This document shows positions 24,894 through 33,200 of a stretch of DNA of 64,000 nt, piece by piece. Numbering within the stretch: the first letter of the stretch is position 1; every line of letters begins with the position of its first letter. This DNA comes from a bacterium. GTDB lineage: Bacteria; Desulfobacterota; DSWW01. Where the stretch lies: assembly GCA_028277985.1 (NCBI GenBank), contig JANQFG010000096.1:46125-110124 (forward strand), read 5' to 3'. The notes below the pieces were generated by a model. That model saw only the letters and a program-made list of their open reading frames with translations. It made no database searches and was not told the origin of the DNA. The position numbers and the translations under genes are program-made.

Positions 24894-25856
24894 TTAATCC
24901 ACCACCGTATATCCGTGGGTTCGAAACATGATTCTGAGCGTGTCCTTGGAAGTGTATTTTGGCCTCCATCCGAGCAGTTCCTTTGCCCGGGTCGTATCCA
25001 CCACCCAGGGATAGGAGGTATAGTCCACGATGCCGGGAGGCGCCTCGACAAGGTTCAGGTTCAGCCTCCAGAGAGTCCACAGCATAGAGAAAAAGAGCCA
25101 GCGCGGCACCTTCACCGACTTCTTCCCGAGCATGGCTCCAACGTCAGAACTTGCTACCACACCATCCCCGGCCACATTGAAGGCGCCTTCGACCTTCTTC
25201 TCGATCAACAGAGTGAAGAGCTGTGCAACATCATCCTCGTGGACGAACTGCAAGTTCGGATTTCTCCCGTCCACCAAAGGTACAAAGGGAAGCCTGGCGA
25301 AATAGCGGGACAGGTAATTCTCCGTGTTCGGACCATACACCACGCAGGGCCGTACGATATTGAACACGACTTCCGGGTGCTTCTTCGTGAACTCGGCGCA
25401 ATGCTGCTCGTTCAGTCCCTTGTGGTGGGCGTAATTGAAGATGGGAGGGAAGACCCGGATCGGGTCGTCCTCCTTGAGGGGCTCCGGGTTGTCGGGCCAG
25501 GCCCCGTAGGCAGTTGCGCTGGAGGCGACGATCACGTGCTCGATGTTCAGCTCTTCGCAGATTCTCAGGATGTTCAGGGTTCCGTTCACGTTGACATCGT
25601 ACATCGCTTTGTCGTCGTGAATCGGATCGACGATGAAGGCGAGGTGAACCAGCGTCTCTACCTCCTGATCCCTCCAGAACTCGATCAGGCTGTGATCTCG
25701 AATGTCCTTGTTCGCGAACTCGAGCTTTCCCGAGGTCACCTCCGGCTCCACGATGTCCGTTCCGAGGATTCGAGTACAACCGTCTCGCCCATCCAGGTGA
25801 GAAATCAGCCGCTGGCCGATATACCCGCCGGCACCCGTAATAGCCACACTTCCCAT
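24894..25856 (-). CDS. NAD(P)-dependent epimerase/dehydratase (extended SDR)
   Basis: 320 residues. Nucleotide-binding VAITGAGGYIGQRLISHL, strand end HLAFIVDP, serine in VIVASSATAYG, catalytic YAHHK, and VRPCVVYGP. SDR_e of the UDP-glucose-4-epimerase/nucleoside-sugar group. GGAGGGACC lies before ATG 25856. A second extended SDR lies at 7948, only distantly similar. Together with the MBL hydrolase it may act in sugar-lipid or alicyclic metabolism; substrate unknown. Confidence 0.83.
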   Translation of the reverse strand: MGSVAITGAGGYIGQRLISHLDGRDGCTRILGTDIVEPEVTSGKLEFANKDIRDHSLIEFWRDQEVETLVHLAFIVDPIHDDKAMYDVNVNGTLNILRICEELNIEHVIVASSATAYGAWPDNPEPLKEDDPIRVFPPIFNYAHHKGLNEQHCAEFTKKHPEVVFNIVRPCVVYGPNTENYLSRYFARLPFVPLVDGRNPNLQFVHEDDVAQLFTLLIEKKVEGAFNVAGDGVVASSDVGAMLGKKSVKVPRWLFFSMLWTLWRLNLNLVEAPPGIVDYTSYPWVVDTTRAKELLGWRPKYTSKDTLRIMFRTHGYTVVD

Positions 25857-25980
25857 AATGGTCCCTCCGGTTCACCGTCATCACACCTATGTTCACCACA
25901 GACCCTTCCTGGCATCCGGGCTCGAGAATGTCAAATAGGTGCGGGCGAGGAATCGATGTGTGAGGCGTGGGGAGCGGGTC

Positions 25981-26220
25981 TCAGACCTGGGAGCGCTTGT
26001 AGCTCTCTTTCCTGGCCGGGGAGGTGCAGACAAAGGCATCCCGGTACCGCAGCTTGTGTGAGCACTTCATCGCGGGCGGGGGTCTTACCGCAAGGATTGC
26101 GTCGTCGACCAGTTCGAGGACGTGGCACCGACAATCCTGCTCCTTGGAAATGCAGGAACCCTCGTTACCGCTTCCAGGCTTGGCGGGTGTTGCTTTCGGT
26201 TCTGTACGGCTCTGGTTCAT
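25981..26220 (-). CDS. Small cysteine-rich protein, paralogue of the one at 10613
   Basis: 79 residues with six Cys, ordered CISKEQDCRC, MKC and VCTSPARKESYKRSQV. The tail VC-x-SPARKE-x-YKR mirrors YCTCPVRKELYRR of the 79-residue protein at 10613-10852 at the same distance from the central Cys. Both are minus-strand singletons. GGAG lies 6-7 bases before ATG 26220. Probably zinc- or iron-binding; the family is not one I can name. Confidence 0.6.
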   Translation of the reverse strand: MNQSRTEPKATPAKPGSGNEGSCISKEQDCRCHVLELVDDAILAVRPPPAMKCSHKLRYRDAFVCTSPARKESYKRSQV

Positions 26221-26383
26221 GGCTTGCTCCAGTCCTGGGGAACTCCAGGATTTACCTTATGTATCGGATTAGAGTCCAAAAACCTTGACTGTGCGGACTT
26301 CCGGAGAGAACCGGTTCTAAAGAACGGCAGCAAGGTGTAGAATTACGACCCGGCCACATGCTTCTCAAACAAGGAGAAAGGTG

Positions 26384-26701
26384 ATGAAAACCGAGGCTCA
26401 ACTGTTGATTCTGGCTTGTGTGATCCTGCTGGCTCTGGCCTCACCGCCGTTGGTGAACGGGGCGGACGTGGGTCGATATCAGCTGTTTACCCAGGAGGAC
26501 CTGATTCTCGTGCTGGACACACAGGAAGGACACCTGTGGCAATGGCAGTCCTTTGTACAGTCGAACATGGATATCGTCTATGACACGACCTACCTGGGCA
26601 GGATGCGTCCGGGCAAGAAGCCCGGGGAATTGATCGACTCCTGGACCTGGACGGTGGGTGACTGGAGAAGGCGCCAGGGCATGTCCGCGCCGCCGGAGTG
26701 A
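26384..26701 (+). CDS. Small exported protein of unknown function
   Basis: 105 residues from an ATG at 26384 (an in-frame GTG precedes it by one codon). AAGGAG lies 7 bases upstream. The N-terminus MKTEAQLLILACVILLALASPPLVNGA is a signal peptide with a clear hydrophobic core. The mature part has YQLFTQEDLILVLDTQEGHLWQW, where a strand with a Trp-containing turn resembles single blades of beta-propeller or PQQ-like repeat proteins. Its last codons are convergent with the alcohol dehydrogenase, 23 bp apart. Confidence 0.6.
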   Translation: MKTEAQLLILACVILLALASPPLVNGADVGRYQLFTQEDLILVLDTQEGHLWQWQSFVQSNMDIVYDTTYLGRMRPGKKPGELIDSWTWTVGDWRRRQGMSAPPE

Positions 26702-26724
26702 ATCAGGGCGATCTATTCTCCGGC

Positions 26725-27924
26725 TCACTGAATGTCGAACACGACCTTGATCACACGGCCGACCTTCTGTCTGGCGACCTTGAAGGCCTCCCTGTATTCG
26801 GCCAGGGAAAACCGGTGCGTGATGAATCCGTCCAGGTTGATTCGCCCGTCCCGGACCATTTCCATGGCCAGCCCAAAGCTGCTCACCCTGCGGCCTTGAT
26901 GATTCTCGAACCCGTGGGCGTTGACACCGATCAGGCTCAGTTCCTGATTCCAGACCGGGGTCTGGTCGAACCGAACCGGCGAGAGCTGATTTCCGATCAT
27001 CACATAGTCGCCACCCGCCCTGAGCCACCGGACCGAATCGTGAATCGTCCCGGAATACCCGACGCAGTCATAGACGAGATCCATTCCTCCGAGCAGGGTC
27101 GTATTTCCGAGGGGACCCCTGTAGAGCTTTGCACCACTTGCCCGGGCCACAGCCTCATAAGGATCTCCCTCCAGCACCTGGTCTGCGCCGAGCCGCAAGC
27201 CCAGCTCCTTTTTGAAGTCCACCTTTTCCGATACGAAGAGGTTGCAGTCCGGCTCAATCGCCTTTGCGCACTGGATCACGTTCAGGCCGATCGTACCGGC
27301 ACCTATGACCAGTACGTTCTCTTTTGCTCGCGGAGATCGCTTCAGGACCGAATGAAGGGAGACCGACGCCGGTTCGATCAGCACCGCCTGGTCGTCAGGG
27401 ATCTCGTCCGGAACCTTGATCAGCTGGGACCGGTGCGCCAGGAAGTGATCGCCGAAACCGGCACCGAGGTTTTCCGGCAGCGTCCCTTCCGAGAAATTCT
27501 CACAAAGGGTGTAGTTGCCTCCCTGACAGTGCGGGCAGGGGGGATCGATTTCCTTGATGGAGCAGCACGGCAGATACCGCTGAAGGGTCACCCTGTCCCC
27601 GGGACACAGATCGGTGACAGAGGACCCCGTTTCCACAACCTTGCCCACCAGCTCGTGGCCCATAAAGGCCTTGGGTACTCCGGGCAGGGCTGCAATCGAT
27701 ATGGAGGGGCTGGCCTGGACGTAGAACAGGGAAAGGTCGGCGCCGCAGATCCCGGCAAGCCGGTTGCGCACCCGGACCCATGACGGCCCGGGAAGATCCT
27801 GGTCAGGGAGCTCGCCGTACCGCACAGGGGAAATGGGCGACCCGTAGACCGACCGGCTCAACCGAGACAGCAGTCGGGTTCCCAGAATCTTGGGAACACT
27901 GACTTCAAAGTAGATGGTTCTCAT
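26725..27924 (-). CDS. Zinc-dependent alcohol dehydrogenase (MDR superfamily)
   Basis: 399 residues. Catalytic zinc ligands fit CGAD (Cys60) and GHE (His90-Glu91). The structural-zinc loop has Cys at 120/121, 130, 133 and 141 (PCPHCQGGNYTLC). The Rossmann part is VLVIGAGTIGLNVIQ with GLRLGADQVLEG. Substrates could be threonine, sorbitol or other secondary alcohols. Only a weak ribosome site precedes ATG 27924. It lies 69 bp downstream of the transketolase C-terminal half on the same strand, so the three genes are probably one transcript. Close relatives include sorbitol/xylitol dehydrogenases. Confidence 0.82.
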   Translation of the reverse strand: MRTIYFEVSVPKILGTRLLSRLSRSVYGSPISPVRYGELPDQDLPGPSWVRVRNRLAGICGADLSLFYVQASPSISIAALPGVPKAFMGHELVGKVVETGSSVTDLCPGDRVTLQRYLPCCSIKEIDPPCPHCQGGNYTLCENFSEGTLPENLGAGFGDHFLAHRSQLIKVPDEIPDDQAVLIEPASVSLHSVLKRSPRAKENVLVIGAGTIGLNVIQCAKAIEPDCNLFVSEKVDFKKELGLRLGADQVLEGDPYEAVARASGAKLYRGPLGNTTLLGGMDLVYDCVGYSGTIHDSVRWLRAGGDYVMIGNQLSPVRFDQTPVWNQELSLIGVNAHGFENHQGRRVSSFGLAMEMVRDGRINLDGFITHRFSLAEYREAFKVARQKVGRVIKVVFDIQ

Positions 27925-27993
27925 GTCCCGCGCCCGTGTACGTACCCGTGCCCGTGCCCGACATAGCAGGAGGCACGGCAGAGTCTCGGGACA

Positions 27994-28911
27994 CTACGCA
28001 ACAAAGGACTTCGCACTTGCGGCGACGCTTTCCGCGTCCAAACCGACCAGCTTCAAGATATCCGGATAGGGAGCCACGTCCATCACGAACTCGTCCTTCA
28101 GGCCCAGTCGCAACAGACGCCCCTTCCCTGTTTCGGCCAGGATCTCGGCTACGGCACCACCGAGGCCGCCGCTGACGAAGTGCTCCTCGACGGTAACGAG
28201 CCGGCCGATCTCTTCAGCCGCCTTCTCGATCGCCTCCCGGTCGATCGGCTTGATCGAGTGCATGTTGAGCACCCGCGCAGAAACTCCCTGCTCTTTCAGC
28301 AAATCGTGTGCCCTCAGGGCCTCAGTGACGCTGGCTCCGGTCGCCAGGAGGGCCACGTCCGACCCTTCTCGCAGGACCGGCGCCTTTCCGATAACGAATT
28401 TCTCGCTGTATCCCTCGATCGGCTGAATGAATCCGAAACGAATGTAAACCGGGCCTTCCACTTCTGCGGCGGCCCTCACCGCACGGGCGCCTTCTTCCGG
28501 GTCCCCCGGACACAGCACGGTCATGCCCGGAATCAACCGGAGAAGGGCCAGGTCTTCCACCGCGTGATGGGTCGCGCCCCAGTGCCCTCCCTCGAGGCCG
28601 GAACAGGGAGCGAGAATCTTGATCCCGTTCCGGTTGTAGCTGCAGTCGGTCCTGATCTGCTCGAAGCTGCGCATGCTGACAAAGGGCGCCATCCCCACGA
28701 CGAAGGGCAGCTTTCCGGCGTGTGCGAGCCCTGCGGCCACACCGATCAGGTTCCCCTCGCTGATCCCTACATCAAAGAATCGATCCGGAAACTGGTCCGA
28801 AAAGGGGCTGACCGGCCCCATGTCCTGGGAGACCACGACCAGGTTCGGATTCTTCTCTGCCATTTCGGCCAACACACCGCCTTGTGAAAGGGCGTATACG
28901 AAACCTAGCAT
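27994..28911 (-). CDS. Transketolase, C-terminal (pyrimidine-binding) subunit
   Basis: 305 residues covering the pyrimidine-binding and C-terminal domains of a split transketolase or DXS-like enzyme: ISEGNLIGVAAGLAHAGK, EQIRTDCSYN, GPVYIRFGFIQP and VTVEEHFVSGGLGGAVAEI. Such two-gene transketolases occur in many anaerobes and biosynthetic operons. Its ATG lies within the end of the N-terminal subunit gene (7-bp overlap, ATGCTAG), so the two are translationally coupled. A role in transfer of a two-carbon unit to an unusual sugar is inference. Confidence 0.85.
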   Translation of the reverse strand: MLGFVYALSQGGVLAEMAEKNPNLVVVSQDMGPVSPFSDQFPDRFFDVGISEGNLIGVAAGLAHAGKLPFVVGMAPFVSMRSFEQIRTDCSYNRNGIKILAPCSGLEGGHWGATHHAVEDLALLRLIPGMTVLCPGDPEEGARAVRAAAEVEGPVYIRFGFIQPIEGYSEKFVIGKAPVLREGSDVALLATGASVTEALRAHDLLKEQGVSARVLNMHSIKPIDREAIEKAAEEIGRLVTVEEHFVSGGLGGAVAEILAETGKGRLLRLGLKDEFVMDVAPYPDILKLVGLDAESVAASAKSFVA

Positions 28912-29723
28912 GATTCCACCTCCAGCGCTTTGAGGGCCTCCCGGACCTCGTGGTCTTCGAGTGACGTAAAGTGAGCCCGCGCCGTCCCTTCCACGCCGGG
29001 AACGCTCTTGCCTTTCACCGTGTTCGAGATGATCACGGTGGGGCCCTTCTTGGCGGGAAAGGCCTCCAGGGCGCCAAGGATCGATCCCAGTTCATGACCG
29101 TCGATCACATGGGTGTTCCAGGAAAAACTCCGCCATTTCTCTTCCAATGGCTCTATGGGCATGATGTCGTCCACGGGCGCATTCGCCTGAAACCCGTTGC
29201 AGTCCACGATAGCGAGCAGGTTTTCCAGGCCGAATTTGGGGGCGCAGAGGGCGGCCTCCCACACTGAGCCTTCCTGCACCTCCCCGTCTCCCATCAGCAC
29301 CACGGTCCTCGAGCCGCTCCCGTTGAGTTTCTCCGCGAGTGCGATGCCGATCCCCACGGACAGTCCGTGACCCAGCGAACCGGTAGCAAATTCGACCAGC
29401 GGAGCCTTCAGACTCGGGTGTCCGGCCAGTCGGCTCCCCATCTGAGCCAGCTTCGTGAACTCGCTCGCATCGATCTTCCCCAACTCGGCGAGGCACGCGT
29501 GCAAAGCGTGGACCGTGTGCCCTTTGCTGAGGATGAAATGGTCCTTCGGCCTCTCCTTGCCTTCCACTTCGAGGAACTCAAAGAACAGGGCCGCCATCAT
29601 CTCTGCAATGGACATGGAGCCACCGAGATGAATGAGCTGTCCGTTCGAGGCCATGGTCACCAAGTGGCGGCGCAGGTCAACCGTCCTTTTTTCCAGGGTC
29701 TTGATGAGATTCGGATCCGGCAT
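28905..29723 (-). CDS. Transketolase, N-terminal (TPP-binding) subunit
   Basis: 272 residues. TPP/Mg motif VVLMGDGEVQEGSVWEA with the closing NN-equivalent IVDCNGFQAN; early FILSKGHTVHALHACLAE and GSLGHGLSVGIG are typical transketolase N-domain segments. ATG 29723 has AGGAGG 6 bases upstream, better than an ATG at 29786. First gene of a three-gene minus-strand unit with the C-terminal half and the zinc dehydrogenase. Confidence 0.87.
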   Translation of the reverse strand: MPDPNLIKTLEKRTVDLRRHLVTMASNGQLIHLGGSMSIAEMMAALFFEFLEVEGKERPKDHFILSKGHTVHALHACLAELGKIDASEFTKLAQMGSRLAGHPSLKAPLVEFATGSLGHGLSVGIGIALAEKLNGSGSRTVVLMGDGEVQEGSVWEAALCAPKFGLENLLAIVDCNGFQANAPVDDIMPIEPLEEKWRSFSWNTHVIDGHELGSILGALEAFPAKKGPTVIISNTVKGKSVPGVEGTARAHFTSLEDHEVREALKALEVESC

Positions 29724-29990
29724 CCTTTTCCTCCTGTTTCGTGGGTCTTCGTCTCCCGGCGATCCTGCCGCCGAGAATTCGACCAAAGACTTCCTGCTTC
29801 TCTCCCACCTCCGAAAACAACGAACGTATACTACAAGCCTTGGCCGAACGGCACAAGCCGGAAGCAGCGAAACATCCGCATCCTCAGCTTTCAGGCGCTA
29901 CGACTGATCGCGCGGCCACCCACGGCATACGCCGCGGGCACGTTTCGCCACAAGGAGTCACACTCACAGACCGTATACATCCCGATATAT

Positions 29991-30000
29991 ACTAATTAGT
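29991..30000. promoter_or_regulatory. Perfect palindrome ACTAATTAGT in AT-rich DNA
   Basis: The 10-bp core is self-complementary and its flanks (ATAT before, TTAT/ATAT after) extend the symmetry with one mismatched pair to 20 bp. It lies about 270 bp upstream of the transketolase start, a possible operator. Confidence 0.3.
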
Positions 30001-30132
30001 TTATATTGACGTACGGGTTAAAACTCGAACTTCAGCTTTTCTTTCCAGAACGCCCGCCATCCCCATTGTCTGTTGGGCTTGGAAGGATAGCACGATGTCC
30101 CGTAATCCATACTGTTTATCGATTCAAAAACC

Positions 30133-30161
30133 TTGACCCGCATCGAGACCTTGAGTAATCT
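30133..30161 (+). promoter_or_regulatory. Possible promoter of the giant exoprotein operon
   Basis: TTGACC (30133-30138), 17-base spacer, TAATCT (30156-30161). The -10 matches only 3 of 6, so this is tentative. The upstream flank CAAAAACCTTGAC is also found at 26278. Confidence 0.3.
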
Positions 30162-30204
30162 TACCTATTTAAGAAAGAAAGTTTTATTTAGTATTACCTG
30201 AATT

Positions 30205-30233
30205 CTCCCCTGTCCGGAACGACAACCGGGGAG
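30205..30233 (+). promoter_or_regulatory. 5' leader hairpin ahead of the giant exoprotein gene
   Basis: CTCCCC (30205-30210) pairs with GGGGAG (30228-30233), continued inside by TGTC/GACA around a CGGAAC loop. It lies 40 bases before the start codon in an otherwise AT-rich leader and is not followed by a T-run, so it looks like a regulatory or stabilising leader stem rather than a terminator. Confidence 0.4.
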
Positions 30234-30273
30234 TCTTCTGGCAGACCTATGGCCTCATACCATGGAGGACACT

Positions 30274-33200
30274 ATGGCGTGTAGCGGTCATCTCGCACTC
30301 AATCGACTCCTGCTTCTTGCTCTCCTGAGTTCGCTGATTCTTCCTCTCGGATTCCCGGCATCGGTCGCCGCCCAGAACGATCCGCCCATCCCGACCGACG
30401 TGGAAGGGGACCTGGACGGAGACTGCGACGTGGATCGCCTCGACCTGAACGTTCTGCTTGCAGCCAGGAACACGCCTGCTTCGGGCGAAGAGGATCCCCG
30501 CGACCTGGATGGAGACGGAATGATCACCGTTCTGGATGCTCGCAGGCTCGTACTTCTCTGTACACAACCCAGGTGTACGATTCTACAGTCGAGCTGTGAC
30601 CCCACAAACGAGCCTCCAACCGCGGACGCCGGACCGGACCAGATCCATATTCTTGGCCTGGGGCAAACGGAGATAGAGGCAACCCTCACGGCAGCAGCAT
30701 CGGACGACCCCGACGGGACAATCGTAGGCTATGCGTGGACAGGCACCCCGGATCCTGCGGACGAGGAAAACCCGTTCGTCACCCTTCCGGCCGGCGTGTA
30801 CACATTCACCCTCGTCGTTACGGACAATGCCGGAGCGGAGAGTGCTCCCGACCAGTGCACAATCACGGTCGAAGAGACCCCCAACGCGCCTCCCGCCGCT
30901 GAGGCCGGGCCTGACCAGACCCACACCCTCGCGTTCGGTCAGACCGAGAAACGCATCACCCTTGACGGTACCGGATCGGACGACCCCGACGGAACCATCA
31001 CGCAGTACACATGGGCCGGCACCCCGGATCCGGCCGACGATCCTCAGCCCACCCTCTCTTTGTCGACCGGAACTTACGTCTTCACGCTTCTCGTGACCGA
31101 CGATTTGGGCCTCCAGAGCGATTCGGACACGGTTACGGTCCAGATTCTCCAGCCGCCCGAGGTGAGTCCTCCACAGGTCCAACTCGAGCCAACCGAATAC
31201 ACCGTTGATGAGGGGAGCGTACTTTCCTTTCCTGTATCCGGCTCGGACCCTGATGGAGAGAACCTCTCGCTGCTCGCCTCACCACAGATCCCGAACGCGA
31301 CTTTTTCGTCGACGACCGGAACAGCGCCCACCGGCCTCTTCACCTTTGAGCCGGATCATTCTCAGCAGGGAATTTATTCGATCGCCTTTACGGCAAGAGA
31401 TGCACTGGGCCTCACCCACACCAAGACGGCGCTGATCACTGTAAACAACGTGAACCGGGGCCCCACCCTCACTGTCCCCGGTGATGTGACCATCGACGAA
31501 GGCGAGATGGCCACGGTCCAGGTTGTGGCTGCAGACCCTGATGGAGACCCCGTCACCCTGAACGCAACTCCCCTTCCGGAGAATGCTCTCTTCCTTCCCT
31601 CCACCGGAGCGGTCGTTTTTGCCCCGGATTATGAGCAGGCCGGCACCTACCAGATCATCTGTACGGCGAGTGACGGGGATCCAGCCCTCGAGGCCTCGGA
31701 GCCCCTCGAGATCGTTGTGAACGACGTAGAAGTCGGCGGTACGGGCGAAGACCAGAAGCTTGAACTCGTGGTCGACCCGGTGGAGACCCCGACTTTTCAG
31801 ACCACGACGCGTATTACCGGAGCCGTGAATGCCGATCCGGCACCGGAGCCCGAAAGAATCGAATCCGCCTTGATCACTGGCATGAGCCCTTCTTCAGGCG
31901 AGCAGGGTCTGACCCTGGATGTTCTGTTGACCGGGCAGTCTCAGGGCGATTTTGCCACGCACTTCGAAGATGGACTCAGCGGGGTTGATTTCGGCGCAGA
32001 CATCACGGTCAACACTCTGGAAGTTGCGAGCCCAACCGAGGCAACGGCGAACATCTCGATCTCGCCCGACGCGGAATTCGGCTCCCGGGTCGTCACCCTT
32101 TCCACCGACAATGAGGTGGCCGTCGCCACTCTCGGGTTCAACGTCACCCCGGGCCAGACCGAAGTAAGCGGCGTCCTGGTCGACGACAACGGCGAGGCCA
32201 TTGCCGGCGCCACCGTGACTGTGCAGGGCACGTCCATCCAAGTTGTGACGGATGCAGACGGCTCCTTCTCGCTGACCGGCGCGCCTGCCGGCTCGCTCGT
32301 CCTCATCGTGAATGCCCCGGACCATCAGCTGATCGTCCTGGAGATCGACACGGAGACCGGAGAACAGATCGATCTCGGCAATCTCGAGAGCGCCCCCACC
32401 GTTTACGACCCTGACGCGCTGCCGTCGGCTACCGTTTTGAGCGTGGTGGGCCGAGGCGTGCCCCGACTGCAGTTCTCGGGTGAAGTTGAAGAGGCCCGGC
32501 AGGTCATTCACGACACGATTCAGGTCGTGGGCGGCACACGTTTCGGGGTTCTGGACGAGTACGGAAACCAGCTCAACCCGAATGTGGAAGGCAACGGCAT
32601 GGCCAGCCTCATCTCCGAGGCCGTGGACGTGATGATCGAACACTGGCAGATCGGTGATACCACCAAGCTCGGGTCCATGCTCCTCGGATTCATCGCCATG
32701 TTCGAGTGGGAAGGTGCCGCGCCGAGCCCTTACGAGCTAATGGCAGCCCTGCAGGAGCTCGTTGATGCGGCTTGGAAAGACCCGTACATCGAGGACAGCG
32801 CCCTCCCGGTGATCCTGTTCAACCGGGGGCCGTCCATTTCGCCGAATGCGCCTCAGCTCTCGCTCGGTATGCCCCTGAATCCCCTGCAGGCGTATCTGCT
32901 CTCCTCGGGCCTACTCGGCTATATGAATCATCTGTTCTTCCTTCAGGACTTCCCGGAGGGAGAGACGGGTGGAACCCAGACCGGGTTCAAAGGCTTCCCG
33001 GATTCTCTGGTCCGTCTGGCCATGAACACCGAAGGTTTCCTGTACCCCGGGGCCGTCGTCTCGGACGCACCCCCTCCCCTCATGTACGCCCAGGCAGACC
33101 CTAACCTGCCGCCAGTAGCCGTGGCCAGCGTGCCCCCGGGCCAGAGCACCACCGTGCAGCTCACGGGCAAAGGGCCCGTGGAGGTCACCCTCGACGGCAG

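Larger units (their letters stand above)
29724..30273. other. AT-rich intergenic region between transketolase and giant exoprotein genes
   Basis: About 550 bp with no supported gene. It includes a palindrome (29991-30000), a possible plus-strand promoter (30133-30161) and a stable leader hairpin (30205-30233). The last 250 bp are strongly AT-rich compared with flanking coding DNA. Confidence 0.55.
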
